A DNA stretch of 64,000 nucleotides from Rossellomorea aquimaris (GCF_000935355.1 NZ_JXZC01000001.1:930001-994000), one strand, 5' to 3'. Positions 44,766 through 55,114 are shown, counted from the stretch's first letter. Program-made: numbers and translations. Notes: generated by a model from the sequence alone, not told the origin.

Positions 44766-45692
44766 TTAAAATATACTCCAGGAATATTCATCACTGAGCA
44801 TTTCAAGGAGCTTTAGCCCTGCATTGCTATTCCCGACATTATCTAGTGCAGGTCCAAAGATTCCGATTCCACACTTCCCTGGAACGGCCCCCATGATTCC
44901 ACCTGACACGCCACTTTTGGCCGGGATGCCCACTTTAATGGCAAATTCGCCAGAGGTGTTATACATTCCACACGTAACCATGAACGTCTTACAAATTCTT
45001 GCAACATCCCTCGTAATAATTTCTCTCCCGCTTTCAGGATCAACGCCATCATTAGCGAAAACAGCACCCATCTTAGCAAGATCGACACAACTCATTTCCA
45101 CGGCACATTGTTTCGTATAGAGAACGAGTAAATCTTCTACATTTCCAGTAATCACTCCGTGCTGCTTCATATAATAACAAAGCGATCTATTTAAATTTGC
45201 TGTTTGGAGTTCTGAATAAGCCACATCTTCATTATATGATACCGTATCACCAGTCATGTGATTGATGAACTCGATTAATCGTTCCCACTTTTCCATTCCA
45301 GTGTTTCCTTTAATCATATTCGTTACAGCTAGTGCACCTGCATTGATCATCGGGTTCAGGGGTTTAGAGGGCTTATGGGTTTCGAGTTTTGCTATGGAAT
45401 TAAAAGGATCACCCGTAGGCTCCATACCAACCTTAGAAAACACATGATCCTCCCCATAGTCCATTAATACAAGGGCAAGAGTAATGACTTTAGATATACT
45501 TTGCAATGTGAATTTCTTTAAGTGATCCCCTGCATAACAAGAGTGATTGTCCAAAGTATATATACTTATTGCCAAATCACTGGGATTTTGATCCTTTAAT
45601 GCAGGTATGTAATCCGCCACCTTCCCCTCTGAAGCAAAAGGCCTTGCTTTCTCCACTAATTCTTCCAAAAGCTCCTGGGTTCTAACCACCAT
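44766..45692 (-). CDS. glsA: Glutaminase
   Basis: 308 residues; hydrolyses glutamine to glutamate and ammonia. Serine-dependent beta-lactamase-like fold with the nucleophile in [10 protein letters not shown] (Ser-x-x-Lys, about residue 67), [12 protein letters not shown] (about 113) and the C-terminal [21 protein letters not shown]. Equivalent to B. subtilis ylaM (glsA2). AAGGAG precedes the ATG. A weak cre-like sequence with one mismatch lies at 45740-45754. Confidence 0.95.
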   Translation of the reverse strand: MVVRTQELLEELVEKARPFASEGKVADYIPALKDQNPSDLAISIYTLDNHSCYAGDHLKKFTLQSISKVITLALVLMDYGEDHVFSKVGMEPTGDPFNSIAKLETHKPSKPLNPMINAGALAVTNMIKGNTGMEKWERLIEFINHMTGDTVSYNEDVAYSELQTANLNRSLCYYMKQHGVITGNVEDLLVLYTKQCAVEMSCVDLAKMGAVFANDGVDPESGREIITRDVARICKTFMVTCGMYNTSGEFAIKVGIPAKSGVSGGIMGAVPGKCGIGIFGPALDNVGNSNAGLKLLEMLSDEYSWSIF

Positions 45693-45828
45693 TGTATCAG
45701 CTCCTTTAGTCCTACCTTTAGTTTCCCTACTTTCCCCGATTGAAAACGTTGAAAATGCTTTCAGCTTTGTGTGACAAACTTTAAGATAACGGATATACTG
45801 AAACTATCAGCGAGAGGAGGAATCTAAA

Positions 45829-46326
45829 TTGGAAAGCATAGTACCAATAAAAGGTCAGGTGAAATTCACGATAACCTTGGATTCGGGCGTTTGGATATTT
45901 GATGATCGAAAAGTGGATTTAACTACATATTTTGATGAAACGAATGAGACGATTGATGAATTAGAAGAATATACAAAAGCCGTGTCCAAGCATTGGTCCC
46001 GGGAAATTCAAGAAGGCGCAACTTACCCACCAACACTTAAGACAGAGAAAAAGTATGAAAAGGAAAAGATTTTGAACGGAACATTCGCTATTCCGTTAAA
46101 GCCGTTTCTTACAAATGCTGAACCTCTTGAAAATGCGTCATCTCTTGTAATCGAAACCGACTCGGATGATTATCGCATGGACCTTTCACAGGCAGATCAA
46201 TTACTCATTGGATTCTCAAAAGAAGGAAAGCCCCTAAGGGAAAACGGTCCCGTTCATATCTACTACAAAAACGGATCGAATAGAGACAACCCAATTACCG
46301 ATGTAAGAGCATTTCGGGTAGAATAA
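45829..46326 (+). CDS. ylaL: YlaL-like protein
   Basis: 165 residues, soluble, acidic. VKFTITLDSGVWIFDDRKVDL at the N-terminus and a C-terminal HIYYKNGSNRDNPITDVRAFRVE are what I recognise as the YlaL type; the gene occupies that place between phoH2 (ylaK) and glsA (ylaM). Function unknown. Start is TTG behind AGAGGAGGAATC. Confidence 0.75.
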   Translation: MESIVPIKGQVKFTITLDSGVWIFDDRKVDLTTYFDETNETIDELEEYTKAVSKHWSREIQEGATYPPTLKTEKKYEKEKILNGTFAIPLKPFLTNAEPLENASSLVIETDSDDYRMDLSQADQLLIGFSKEGKPLRENGPVHIYYKNGSNRDNPITDVRAFRVE

Positions 46327-46380
46327 GATCGTATAAGGGATTTGCTACTCAAGGGAGCCCTTAGTTAAAAATGTTTACAA

Positions 46381-46416
46381 AAAACCGGTTCAGGAACCTC
46401 TGAACCGGTTTTTTCA
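46381..46416. terminator. Bidirectional terminator between ylaL and phoH2
   Basis: Perfect 11-bp stem (46383-46393 with 46400-46410), 6-base loop, A-run before and T-run after. Confidence 0.85.
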
Positions 46417-46449
46417 TACGTTATAATTGTGTTTTAAATAATGAAAGTA

Positions 46450-47778
46450 CTAAAGGAGGTCAGCAGCAAGTTGAGCAAGACCGGATCTTTCACCTTTCAT
46501 GAGTTTAACATGTCCGGCTAATTTTTGATCCTTAAATTTTTCTACAACATATGTTAAGCCATTGTTGTACTCATCCAGGTATGGATGATCAATTTGAGCT
46601 GGATCTCCCATCAAAACGATTTTACTTCGTTCTCCTACCCTGGTTAAGATTGTTTTCACTTCATGCTTTGTTAAGTTCTGAGCTTCATCAATGATGATAT
46701 ACTGATCCGGGATGCTTCTACCTCTGATATAAGTTAAAGCTTCCACTTCAATCGATCCCATACCAGCGAGGATATCATCCAGTTCACCTGGCTTCTTTGT
46801 ATTGAACAAGTATTCCAGGTTGTCGTAAATCGGCTGCATCCAAGGTCTGAGTTTTTCTTGTTTTTCTCCTGGAAGATAACCAATATCCTTTCCTACGGGT
46901 ACTATCGGACGAGCAACGAGCAATTTATTAAATTTATTAAAGTCTTCTGTTTGAAGGAGCCCAGCAGCCAGTGCAAGCAAGGTTTTTCCTGTGCCGGCTT
47001 TTCCAATCATGGTGACTAATGAAATATCATCTCTTAGTAACAGTTCAGTTGCCATCGTTTGCTGAACATTCCTGGCCTTGATACCCCACATATGCTCTTG
47101 ATCGTATACCAACTTCTTTACTTTCAGTCCAGTTGCATCCACCATCCCTAATGCAGAAGCAGAGCTTCCAAGTGCATCCTTCATAATAAGGAATTGGTGG
47201 GAGTAAAATCGTTGTTTCGTTATATCAGTAAGGGTCAGTTCCCCTTTATCATAAAATTTGTCAAGTAACTCTCTCTCCGTATATAGTTCAATAAATCCTG
47301 TGTAGATATCATTTACCTCGATAACCCTGTCACTCAGGAAATCCTCTGCCTGTAACCCTAATGCATCAGCCTTTACCCTTACGAGTGTGTCTTTACTAAC
47401 AAGTATGACTGATTTCCCATCCTTTTTTGCTTCTTCTTCGAGAGATAAGTTTTTTGCAACGGCAATAATTCTATTATCATTGGTCTTCTCTACAAATATT
47501 TCTTGAAGCTGATGAAATGAGCGGTGATTCAGTTCAATTCTCAATGATCCTCCCGTATAAAGGGGGATTTTTTCATGGAGCTTTCCTTCTTGCCGTAAAT
47601 TATCTATTAACTTCGATACATGTCTTGCGTTTCTTCCGATTTCATCCATATAACGCTTTTTGGAGTCCACTTCTTCTAAAACGACTGCAGGTATAACCAC
47701 CTCATTATCTTGAAAAGAAAAGATGGCTTGTGGATCTTGTAATAAGACATTGGTATCTAATACATAAATTTTATTCAA
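46450..47778 (-). CDS. phoH2: PhoH2: PIN domain and PhoH-like ATPase
   Basis: 442 residues, the length of B. subtilis YlaK. An N-terminal PIN nuclease domain (YVLDTNVLLQDP, later DNRIIAVAKNL) is fused to a PhoH ATPase with Walker A IGKAGTGKTLLALAAG (about 245) and Walker B IIIDEAQNL (about 345). PhoH2 proteins are RNA-unwinding RNases in mycobacteria, where they form toxin-antitoxin pairs; no antitoxin gene is visible here. Start is the TTG at 47778 behind GGAGGC; the 16 codons upstream are low-complexity and unlike the family. Confidence 0.93.
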   Translation of the reverse strand: MNKIYVLDTNVLLQDPQAIFSFQDNEVVIPAVVLEEVDSKKRYMDEIGRNARHVSKLIDNLRQEGKLHEKIPLYTGGSLRIELNHRSFHQLQEIFVEKTNDNRIIAVAKNLSLEEEAKKDGKSVILVSKDTLVRVKADALGLQAEDFLSDRVIEVNDIYTGFIELYTERELLDKFYDKGELTLTDITKQRFYSHQFLIMKDALGSSASALGMVDATGLKVKKLVYDQEHMWGIKARNVQQTMATELLLRDDISLVTMIGKAGTGKTLLALAAGLLQTEDFNKFNKLLVARPIVPVGKDIGYLPGEKQEKLRPWMQPIYDNLEYLFNTKKPGELDDILAGMGSIEVEALTYIRGRSIPDQYIIIDEAQNLTKHEVKTILTRVGERSKIVLMGDPAQIDHPYLDEYNNGLTYVVEKFKDQKLAGHVKLMKGERSGLAQLAADLL

Positions 47779-47955
47779 ATCGATGCCTCCTGCTCCTGAT
47801 TTCTTATTACTATTGTATGTAGCCAATGTTGTTCCGGTTATTCCCAGCTACTCAAATAGGACGGCCCGTTTCTTAAAATATATGAATAAACGTATAAAGA
47901 TAGAAGAAAATTACACAATAAGAAAGATATTGATTCTAAATCGGGAGGTTTTCAC

Positions 47956-48558
47956 ATGTTTAAACTCATCTCTCTACTTATGGTAACCATCATTCTGGGT
48001 GCATGCGCGAACAAGAATGAGGTCGGGTATAATAATGATTCGAACAGTAAAAACAATAAACCGATCACTGTTCAGGATAGCAATATCCAACATGTTGAGC
48101 GAAAATCAGGACAGCAAATCTCAAAGCATTTAGTTGACCTGACGACTAGTGTACCTGATGTAAAAGACGCAACCGCGGTAGTCTTTGGGAAGTATGCATT
48201 TGTTGGGATCGATATCGATTCCGATATTGAACGTTCTCAAGTCGGTTCCATCAAGTATTCTGTAGCAGAAGCACTTCAGAAAGATCCATATGGTGCAGAA
48301 GCCATTGTCATCGCCGATCCGGACCTTTATGCACGTTTAAATGAAATCAGCAAAGACATTCAAAGGGGCGAACCGGTTCAAGGTATCATGAATGAATTGG
48401 CTGACATATCCGGCAGACTCATGCCTGAAATTCCTAGATCGTTAAAGCAAACAGACCCCGAAAATGCGCCGAATGAACCCAATAAGAAAATGAATAACAC
48501 GAAAGAAAAACAACTTCAGAAAAAACAGGAAAATCAAACGTACGATAAGATTGAATAA
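47956..48558 (+). CDS. ylaJ: YhcN/YlaJ family sporulation lipoprotein
   Basis: 200 residues. Signal peptide ending in the lipobox ILGAC (Cys at about residue 16), Asn-rich spacer, then the YhcN/YlaJ domain (HVERKSGQQISKHLVDLTTSVPDVKDATAVVFGKYAFVGIDID). Ends in a charged Lys/Asn tail. YlaJ and YhcN are spore-membrane lipoproteins in B. subtilis. GGGAGG precedes the ATG. Confidence 0.9.
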   Translation: MFKLISLLMVTIILGACANKNEVGYNNDSNSKNNKPITVQDSNIQHVERKSGQQISKHLVDLTTSVPDVKDATAVVFGKYAFVGIDIDSDIERSQVGSIKYSVAEALQKDPYGAEAIVIADPDLYARLNEISKDIQRGEPVQGIMNELADISGRLMPEIPRSLKQTDPENAPNEPNKKMNNTKEKQLQKKQENQTYDKIE

Positions 48559-48590
48559 TTCTTGGGTATTTAAAGGATGAATGAGAAAAA

Positions 48591-48629
48591 GCCATGAAAA
48601 AGCTTAGGGTCCTAAGCTTTTTTCATGGC
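48591..48629. terminator. Bidirectional terminator overlapping the end of the PNPOx-like gene
   Basis: GCCATG, five A, GCTTAGG pairs over 18 bases with the facing arm (one unpaired T) and a 2-base loop. The arm contains the last four codons and stop of the minus-strand gene. Confidence 0.8.
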
Positions 48630-49067
48630 TTCTATTACTTGGCGGTCCAAACGGTCTGCGGCCGTCTTATCATATGTCTTCTCATAGGCAGGTTCTGACG
48701 ATATTTTCGATCCATAGAACATGACGTCTCTTACTTCATTGATAGCAAGTTTAACTAGCGCCAGCTTTAAAGGGACCCCTTCCAGCTTCTCCTCTTGGAC
48801 CACTGCTTTTCCGCTTATGGAATAGGTCGATTCATTTGCAATCAAATTCACAACTGCAAGGGAATTATTTTTAATATTCTCTACAATCCTGGAACGTTGA
48901 TCAACAGCAAATAGCAACGTGTGTTCATCCATCGCAAGTATCCAGGAAATCGCACTCACATTGGGTCCATGAGTTTCAAAATCAACGGTAGCGAGCGTAA
49001 CAAACCGCTCTGATTGAAGTACATCAAATAGTGCAGGAATTAAGCTTGATTCCACTTGATTAGCCAT
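48612..49067 (-). CDS. Pyridoxamine 5'-phosphate oxidase-like FMN-binding split-barrel protein
   Basis: 151 residues with the split beta-barrel pattern of FMN- or F420-binding proteins: FVTLATVDFETHGPNVSAISWIL, LLFAVDQRSRIVENIKNN and AVVNLIANESTYSISGKAV. No specific reaction can be named. A run of seven G serves as ribosome-binding site. Lies between ylaJ and ylaI. Confidence 0.8.
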   Translation of the reverse strand: MANQVESSLIPALFDVLQSERFVTLATVDFETHGPNVSAISWILAMDEHTLLFAVDQRSRIVENIKNNSLAVVNLIANESTYSISGKAVVQEEKLEGVPLKLALVKLAINEVRDVMFYGSKISSEPAYEKTYDKTAADRLDRQVIEAMKKA

Positions 49068-49254
49068 ACAACCCCCCCTTATGAGGCCTCATTTTCTCTG
49101 TAAGCGTTTCATTTCATTCGTGATTCATCTTGATTATACTATACCAAATTCTAATGATAAAAGCATACAGGAAAGTTAAATAAAGCGTTTGACTTTACTA
49201 CATGATATACTAAAAAGACTAAACTTATGATTAGAACAAATAGAGGTGTAATGT

Positions 49255-49455
49255 ATGAGAGTAAAATGTGCTTTATGTGAAGTGATAGAGAATATTGATG
49301 ATTATTCCCTGCAAGCAAAGAAATTGCGGAACCGCCCCATCCATACGTATATGTGTGACAAGTGCCATGATCGTATCAAAGAAAAGACAGAGGAACGTGT
49401 GTCTACCGGGAATTTCAGATTTTATCGTTCACCTCAAGTAGAAGATGACTTTTAA
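49255..49455 (+). CDS. ylaI: YlaI, DUF2197 zinc-ribbon-like protein
   Basis: 66 residues. Two CxxC pairs (CALC at 5-8 and CDKC at 34-37) make a zinc-ribbon knuckle. YlaI family; no known role. Its last 11 bases overlap the next gene. Confidence 0.88.
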   Translation: MRVKCALCEVIENIDDYSLQAKKLRNRPIHTYMCDKCHDRIKEKTEERVSTGNFRFYRSPQVEDDF

Positions 49456-49888
49456 ACAAATCGGTTCTGGAACTATTATCGGTCTTGTTTCAGGTACCCT
49501 ATTAGGATTCTTCCTTAAATGGATGCAAGGAATGACAGGCATCAAGGTATATGTCCTTTTATTGAATGTTGATTTCATTCCCGTGTTCGGTGATAAAGAC
49601 TTTCCTGAATGGATGGAGTTTTTGTTCCATTTGGTTATTTCATGTGTGATCGGGGTAGTGTTGGTGTACATGATCGAAAGGCTGAACGTTTCTCGTAAAG
49701 GCGCTTGGATCCTTTCCTTTGCCCTAACAGCGCCGACGGTGTTCCTATATTTCCCTCTTTCATACCTGGCGATTAAAGATGTACCCGGTTTACTGTATGG
49801 AGAGGCAATTATCTTGTGGACAGCAGGACACCTTCTTTACGCACTGTCTTTACCCCCGCTTTATTATCTATTTTCTGTACGTGGTTAA
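49445..49888 (+). CDS. Integral membrane protein of unknown function
   Basis: 147 residues, four membrane segments (about 8-28, 52-75, 85-108, 118-142). I do not recognise a named family. The start overlaps ylaI by 11 bases in another frame, with GTAGAAGA as a weak ribosome-binding site, so translation is probably coupled to ylaI. Confidence 0.75.
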   Translation: MTFKQIGSGTIIGLVSGTLLGFFLKWMQGMTGIKVYVLLLNVDFIPVFGDKDFPEWMEFLFHLVISCVIGVVLVYMIERLNVSRKGAWILSFALTAPTVFLYFPLSYLAIKDVPGLLYGEAIILWTAGHLLYALSLPPLYYLFSVRG

Positions 49889-49899
49889 TCCACATAACG

Positions 49900-49941
49900 A
49901 AAAAAGCTGTAGTCTCACCATTAGAGACTACAGCTTTTTTT
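49900..49941. terminator. Bidirectional terminator between the ylaI unit and ylaH
   Basis: Perfect 17-bp stem (49900-49916 with 49924-49940), 7-base loop, poly-A and poly-T arms. Confidence 0.9.
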
Positions 49942-49948
49942 CATATAC

Positions 49949-50257
49949 TTAAAACGTGCCTTTTTTCTTTTCGTTCGTTAGACGCACCTTATATATTATC
50001 AAGATTAGAGCCGCAACGACTAATCCTTCGGCAACCGGCAAGAAAATTCCGAGAAACGTTAATACGGTACATCCCAAAATGAGAAAAGTATAAATCAAAA
50101 TCGATTTCATTACTGGCAGCTTCTTCGCAAAACCGAGCTTGTAAACTAAGATTGAGAGCCCAACTATGGTTATATAAAGCAACCACATACCCATTTCCGC
50201 GTTTTGGTCAACACGGTAAAGGGATGCGAAAAAGGACAAACGCTCTGTTACATCCAT
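49949..50257 (-). CDS. ylaH: YlaH-like membrane protein
   Basis: 102 residues with three membrane segments (about 23-40, 50-66, 70-88). YlaH-like family, function unknown. [31 protein letters not shown] is typical. It lies 23 bases after typA on the same strand, as in B. subtilis ylaG-ylaH. Confidence 0.9.
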   Translation of the reverse strand: MDVTERLSFFASLYRVDQNAEMGMWLLYITIVGLSILVYKLGFAKKLPVMKSILIYTFLILGCTVLTFLGIFLPVAEGLVVAALILIIYKVRLTNEKKKGTF

Positions 50258-50280
50258 TTCCTACTCCCCCTTCACTTAGT

Positions 50281-52119
50281 TTATTGAGAAACTTTACTTT
50301 TCTTTTCTGCTCTTTCTCGTTCATTCTTATCAAGAATCTTTTTACGAAGACGGATCGATTCAGGTGTCACTTCGCAATACTCGTCATCGTTTAGGTATTC
50401 AAGAGACTCTTCTAATGTCATGATTCTTGCTTTTTTAATGGTTACGGTTTGATCCTTGTTAGCAGAACGAACGTTTGTCGCTTGTTTAAGCTTTGTGATA
50501 TTAACGGTAATATCATTTTCTCTTGTATGTTCCCCAACAATCATTCCACCATAAATTTCAGTACCGGATTCAACAAAGATAATACCGCGGTCTTCCACTT
50601 GCATGATTCCGTATTGGGATGCTTTCCCTGTTTCCATGGATACTAATACACCTTGACGACGTCCGCCGACTCTACCTTTTTGCAGGGGCTGGTAGCTGTC
50701 GAATGTGTGATTGATGATACCATATCCACGAGTAAGAGTCATAAATTCGGTTGAGTAACCAATTAATCCACGTGCAGGCACCATAAACATTAAACGGACT
50801 TGTCCATTCCCGTTGTTTACCATATCCAGCATTTCACCTTTACGTTGACCAAGGGATTCAATGACTCCGCCCATGTATTCTTCAGGAATATCAATTTGAA
50901 CACGTTCTACAGGCTCACTCTTCACTCCATCGATCTCTTTGATGATAACCTGAGGTTTTGATACCTGTAATTCGTAACCTTCTCGGCGCATGTTCTCAAT
51001 CAGGATTGAAAGGTGCAGCTCTCCACGCCCTGAAACTGTCCATGCATCAGGTGAATCTGTTGGTTCAACACGTAAACTTACATCTGTTTGAAGCTGAGCC
51101 AATAAACGTTCTTCGATTTTTCTTGAAGTAACAAATTTACCTTCTCTACCTGCAAATGGGCTGTTGTTCACTAAGAATGTCATTTGAAGTGTAGGCTCGT
51201 CAATACGAAGAACCGGAAGTTGATCCTGATGTTCAACAGGACAAACCGTTTCACCAACATTAATGTCTTCCATTCCGGAAACAGCGATCAAATCACCCGC
51301 TTTTGCTTCCTGGATTTCTTCACGTTTCAATCCGAAGAAACCGAAGATTTTAGTTACACGGAATTGTTTAACAGAACCGTCAAGCTTCATTAATGCTACC
51401 TGCTGGCCAACCTTCATTGTCCCTCTGAACACACGTCCTATTCCAATTCGACCAACGTAATCATTGTAATCGAGCAATGCAACTTGGAATTGCAGTGGAT
51501 CTTCAGAGTTGTCTACCGGTGCAGGAATGTGCTCAATGATTGAGTCATACAAACACTGCATGTTTTCGTCTTGTTTTTCCGGATCCGGATCTGTACTTGC
51601 TGTACCGTTGATAGCCGAGGCATAGACAACAGGGAATTCAAGCTGTTCATCATTTGCATCCAATTCAATGAATAATTCCAGAACTTCATCGATTACTTCT
51701 TCCGGACGCGCTGAAGGTTTGTCAATTTTATTTACAACTACGATAGGTGTAAGGTTTTGCTCAAGTGCTTTCTTAAGAACGAAACGAGTCTGAGGCATAC
51801 ATCCTTCATACGCATCCACTACTAATAAAACACCATCTACCATTTTCATGATACGTTCAACTTCTCCACCAAAGTCAGCATGTCCCGGGGTATCAAGAAT
51901 GTTGATACGAGAATCTTTATATTGAATCGCCGTATTTTTCGCTAAGATCGTAATACCGCGTTCTCTCTCCAAATCATTTGAATCCATCGCGCGTTCAGAA
52001 ACTGTTTCATTTTCGCGGAAGATTCCAGATTGCTTTAAAAGCTCGTCTACTAATGTCGTTTTCCCGTGGTCAACGTGAGCAATAATAGCAATATTTCTAA
52101 GATCATTTCTTAATTTCAT
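50281..52119 (-). CDS. typA: Translational GTPase TypA/BipA
   Basis: 612 residues, ribosome-binding GTPase of the elongation-factor family (B. subtilis ylaG), involved in ribosome assembly and stress or cold growth. G motifs: AHVDHGKTT (G1), RGITI (G2), DTPGHADF (G3), NKID (G4). The later TypA-specific C-terminal domain ([23 protein letters not shown]) is intact. Start ATG behind GGAG. Confidence 0.97.
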   Translation of the reverse strand: MKLRNDLRNIAIIAHVDHGKTTLVDELLKQSGIFRENETVSERAMDSNDLERERGITILAKNTAIQYKDSRINILDTPGHADFGGEVERIMKMVDGVLLVVDAYEGCMPQTRFVLKKALEQNLTPIVVVNKIDKPSARPEEVIDEVLELFIELDANDEQLEFPVVYASAINGTASTDPDPEKQDENMQCLYDSIIEHIPAPVDNSEDPLQFQVALLDYNDYVGRIGIGRVFRGTMKVGQQVALMKLDGSVKQFRVTKIFGFFGLKREEIQEAKAGDLIAVSGMEDINVGETVCPVEHQDQLPVLRIDEPTLQMTFLVNNSPFAGREGKFVTSRKIEERLLAQLQTDVSLRVEPTDSPDAWTVSGRGELHLSILIENMRREGYELQVSKPQVIIKEIDGVKSEPVERVQIDIPEEYMGGVIESLGQRKGEMLDMVNNGNGQVRLMFMVPARGLIGYSTEFMTLTRGYGIINHTFDSYQPLQKGRVGGRRQGVLVSMETGKASQYGIMQVEDRGIIFVESGTEIYGGMIVGEHTRENDITVNITKLKQATNVRSANKDQTVTIKKARIMTLEESLEYLNDDEYCEVTPESIRLRKKILDKNERERAEKKSKVSQ

Positions 52120-52410
52120 ATTTCCACTCCTGAATATTGGATTTCTTTATTATGTTAAAGATAATATATTTCAGTTCAACTAGACCATTATATCACAGCA
52201 TTAAGAAAAGCCCTAATAAATATTTCTTTTACCTATCCGTCAACTATTAGTTTCCGTCATCACTTGGGTCACAACCCTCTCCCTCTTTGTCTACTATACC
52301 CATTGCACATTATCCATTTGATAGGTAGAATTTAATTGGGAGAGCTATAAAATATGTATAATATTAATAAAATCAGGAAAATGATTTTTGATTTTTTTGG
52401 AGGTTTTATG

Positions 52411-52596
52411 ATGGGGAATATTAAATGGATATTTGTATTATTTTCTTTATTAGCTGCCGTTTCCCTTATGGGTATTGCGATATCAATCAGTTTACAAAGC
52501 ATCCTGCTTGCTGCTGTAAGCTTAATTTTTCTATTTATCGTGATGGGATTCGGTTTCAAAACAAAGAAAAAATACCGTGAAGAAGGTCGATTGTAG
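52411..52596 (+). CDS. ylaF: YlaF family protein (DUF5325)
   Basis: 61 residues with two membrane segments (about 5-22 and 26-46) and a basic C-terminus. YlaF/DUF5325 family, unknown role. Two adjacent ATGs (52408 and 52411) follow GGAGG; the second has the better spacing of seven bases. Transcribed away from typA. Confidence 0.83.
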   Translation: MGNIKWIFVLFSLLAAVSLMGIAISISLQSILLAAVSLIFLFIVMGFGFKTKKKYREEGRL

Positions 52597-52607
52597 ACAG
52601 AAGAAGA

Positions 52608-52635
52608 GAGACTCGGCAATAATATTGCCGGTCTC
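52608..52635. terminator. Terminator between ylaF and the inositol monophosphatase gene
   Basis: 13-14-bp stem with one or two mismatches (GAGACTCGGCAATA facing TATTGCCGGTCTC), 1-base loop, between convergent genes. Confidence 0.6.
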
Positions 52636-52641
52636 CCTCCT

Positions 52642-53439
52642 TTAGTTCTTCCGTCCAAGATAGTCAGTCAAGATGGTTTGGTGCAGTTTTGGTTTCCCTA
52701 CAAACACCGAGCTTTTATTCAATGGGTTCAAGGGATCTCCATTAAGGTCTGTCACAACTCCCCCAACCTCTTCAATCATAATCTTTCCGGCTGCGAAATC
52801 CCAAGGAGCCAAACGCATTGTTAAGTAAGCATCCAATCTACCTGAAGCAACATATGCCAATTCAATGGCGGCTGATCCGTAGGAACGAGTTCCCCTTACA
52901 TCCTTCACGAGTGGCGAAAGAATTGTTCGGTCAATTCGTTTATTCTCAGTCACCCAAAGTGCATTCAAAGCTACAATTGCATCTTGAACAGGTACTGGAT
53001 CAAGCTCGGGAAGCTTCACATCATTCATATAAGCCCCATTACCCTTACTTGCAAAATATAGCTCATCATGAACAACATCATATATGTATCCTAATTTCCC
53101 TGCATCTCCATCATAGATGCCGATAGAGATGGCAAAATTCCGTTGTTGGTGAACAAAATTCATTGTTCCATCGATAGGATCGATTATCCACGTTATACCT
53201 GATAACTCCTTAAAGTCATCCCCGTAACCTTCTTCACCGAGGATTTGATGACCAGGGTAAGTATTCCGGATGTTTTCTGTAAAGAAATGCTCTGTTGCTT
53301 CATCCATATCGGTAACCAAATCATTTCGGTTCGACTTTGTCTTGATATTCAATTCTGACTTGAATGATTGACGAATCTTCTCTCCAGCTTCCCGTATCCA
53401 CGTTCTAACATTTTGATCTAATTCCGTCCAATTTGTCAT
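52642..53439 (-). CDS. Inositol monophosphatase family protein (YktC)
   Basis: 265 residues, Li+-sensitive Mg2+-dependent phosphatase fold. Metal ligands are in GEEGYGDDF (about residue 71), WIIDPIDGTMNFVHQ (about 86-100) and APWDFAAG (about 213). Substrate could be inositol-1-phosphate, fructose-1,6-bisphosphate or NADP, as different members do each. B. subtilis yktC is in the same place near yktB. Confidence 0.92.
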   Translation of the reverse strand: MTNWTELDQNVRTWIREAGEKIRQSFKSELNIKTKSNRNDLVTDMDEATEHFFTENIRNTYPGHQILGEEGYGDDFKELSGITWIIDPIDGTMNFVHQQRNFAISIGIYDGDAGKLGYIYDVVHDELYFASKGNGAYMNDVKLPELDPVPVQDAIVALNALWVTENKRIDRTILSPLVKDVRGTRSYGSAAIELAYVASGRLDAYLTMRLAPWDFAAGKIMIEEVGGVVTDLNGDPLNPLNKSSVFVGKPKLHQTILTDYLGRKN

Positions 53440-53751
53440 TGATAACTAGCCTCCAATATGTGTAACAATCAACTTATTACAATTATTAATATGGTCGTTT
53501 TCATTAGATCCGACTCATACTCATTCTCTAAACAAAAATCGCAATACACTTCTTCTTCTATAGCTAAATAGCTTAATGGAAATAAGAGACTGTTTCAAGT
53601 TATTTACCTCGTTGCTCATCGCAAATTAGACATGATCGAAAACGGGAGTATCTATGACCACAAAAAAGCGAACTCTTTATGCCTTTGAGCTCGCCGTTCA
53701 ACTGTTGAATCATGTCAAAATACTTTATACCCACCTGAAAGGATTAAAGCT
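53440..53751. other. Intergenic region between the phosphatase gene and the YkzI-like gene
   Basis: 312 bases, AT-rich. It must hold the phosphatase promoter on the minus strand. A plus-strand frame starting at 53654 runs into the antisense of the next gene and is not supported. I see no RNA gene, long repeat or strong hairpin. Confidence 0.5.
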
Positions 53752-53952
53752 TTATAAGGCCTTCATTTTCATTAGCTCTTCTCGAATACTCATGAGTTTC
53801 TGTTTGGACTTGGTCTGGGTTTCTTTATTCTTCGTTTGAATTGCTTCGAACAAAACAGCTAATTCATAATCCATTTCAAGCCTTAATACATTCATCCTTT
53901 GCTGCTGGACATCACGTTTTTTAGAAGTGTTCATTACTTGTTTCATGGCCAT
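53752..53952 (-). CDS. Small helical protein, YkzI-like by position
   Basis: 66 residues, basic, predicted as one long helical hairpin or coiled coil (RDVQQQRMNVLRLEMDYELAVLFEAIQTKNKETQ). It sits between yktB and yktC homologues, where B. subtilis has ykzI, and is of similar size. AAGGGG precedes two ATGs two codons apart; either may be used. Function unknown. Confidence 0.7.
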   Translation of the reverse strand: MAMKQVMNTSKKRDVQQQRMNVLRLEMDYELAVLFEAIQTKNKETQTKSKQKLMSIREELMKMKAL

Positions 53953-54126
53953 ACACCCCTTCCGAGTTTTCGATTTATCTGATTGTTCTGATAATATTTA
54001 CTACATGTTATGAAATATCCTCTCATCTTGTAACTAAAATGTGCAGACACCCATGGATAAATCAATCGACTACAAGCTCGCACTACATTATGTTAAGATA
54101 TTGGTGGTAAATAAGGAGGATTCAAC

Positions 54127-54747
54127 ATGAAATTCAATGGTTTCAAACAAGAAGATTTTCAAGTTTTCACTATTAATGGGTTAGAAGATCGAATGACTGC
54201 CATTCAGGAACAGATTAGGCCTAAACTTGAAGATTTAGGCGAACATTTCGCCCCCACTTTAAGTGCATTAACAGGAGATGAAATGTTTTACCATGTGGCT
54301 AAACATGCACGTCGATCGGTTAACCCTCCTGATGATACCTGGGTTGCGTTTGCGAACAACAAACGGGGTTATAAAAAACATCCACATTTCCAGATTGGAT
54401 TATGGGAAACGCATGTTTTTATATGGTTTGCAATGATCTATGAAGCTCCAAATAAAGTTGAATTCGGTAGAAACGCTGCAGAAAGTGCGGATAAGATAAG
54501 ATCATTGATCCCTGGTCACTTTGTTTGGTCTGGAGATCATACAAAACCAGATGCTATACCTTTTTCTTCTATGTCACAGGATGAATTCATTGCTTTAACT
54601 GAAAGAGTGCAAAATGTTAAAAAAGCCGAACTTCTATGTGGACTTCATCTTGACCGGGATACAGCTATTAAGCTGAATGGTGATGAATTTATCCAGGAAG
54701 TTAATAGTGCCTTTGAAACACTTTTACCCCTTTATAAAATGAACTAA
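54127..54747 (+). CDS. yktB: DUF1054 family protein YktB
   Basis: 206 residues, UPF0637/DUF1054 family, function unknown. MKFNGFKQEDFQVFTINGLEDRM at the N-terminus, HFQIGLWETHVFIWFAMIYEAPNK in the middle. AAGGAGGATTCAAC precedes the ATG. Full length. Confidence 0.93.
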   Translation: MKFNGFKQEDFQVFTINGLEDRMTAIQEQIRPKLEDLGEHFAPTLSALTGDEMFYHVAKHARRSVNPPDDTWVAFANNKRGYKKHPHFQIGLWETHVFIWFAMIYEAPNKVEFGRNAAESADKIRSLIPGHFVWSGDHTKPDAIPFSSMSQDEFIALTERVQNVKKAELLCGLHLDRDTAIKLNGDEFIQEVNSAFETLLPLYKMN

Positions 54748-54774
54748 ACCATATAAGTGTTGTCAATAATGCAT

Positions 54775-54810
54775 AAAGAACGACTGCTAAAAATAGCAGT
54801 CGTTCTTTTT
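54775..54810. terminator. Bidirectional terminator between yktB and yktA
   Basis: Perfect 15-bp stem (54775-54789 with 54794-54808), loop of four A, poly-T after. Confidence 0.9.
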
Positions 54811-55081
54811 AGTTCATTGAAATTTTGTCAGCGTCTTGAAGTTCTTTCATTTTCTTTACGACTTTATAAGAAGAATAGCCGCTTGATTCTTCAAACTCAT
54901 TACAAATTCTCTTTTCCTCTGCCTTACCTGGTACGATTTCCTTAAATCGCTTATACCTATCCATTAGATCATCTCTTGAGACGCCTTTTTCATAGGCTTT
55001 TTCAATGGCTTCAAAAAAGGCAATAACGTCAATTACTTCTTCCGTAGACCAGTCTATATCGAAAGGGTATTGGTATTCCAT
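54809..55081 (-). CDS. yktA: UPF0223 family protein YktA
   Basis: 90 residues, all-helical, UPF0223. [29 protein letters not shown] is the family N-terminus. Function unknown. AAGGAG precedes the ATG at nine bases. Converges on yktB. Confidence 0.93.
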   Translation of the reverse strand: MEYQYPFDIDWSTEEVIDVIAFFEAIEKAYEKGVSRDDLMDRYKRFKEIVPGKAEEKRICNEFEESSGYSSYKVVKKMKELQDADKISMN

Positions 55082-55114
55082 AGTTCAAACAACTCCTTGA
55101 TGAATGATGATGTG

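Noticed and set aside
46450-47778. PhoH2 as part of a toxin-antitoxin pair
   Set aside because: The PIN and PhoH domains are there, but no small antitoxin gene lies directly upstream on the same strand, and the gene keeps its ordinary Bacillus neighbours.
49094-49108. cre-like TGTAAGCGTTTCAT upstream of the PNPOx-like gene
   Set aside because: Two mismatches in consensus positions, including the conserved C, make it weaker than a chance match that I would report.
53654-53839. Plus-strand frame of 61 codons with a possible GGGAG site
   Set aside because: Its second half is antisense to the YkzI-like gene, and the C-terminal part is a hydrophobic string typical of reverse-strand reading.
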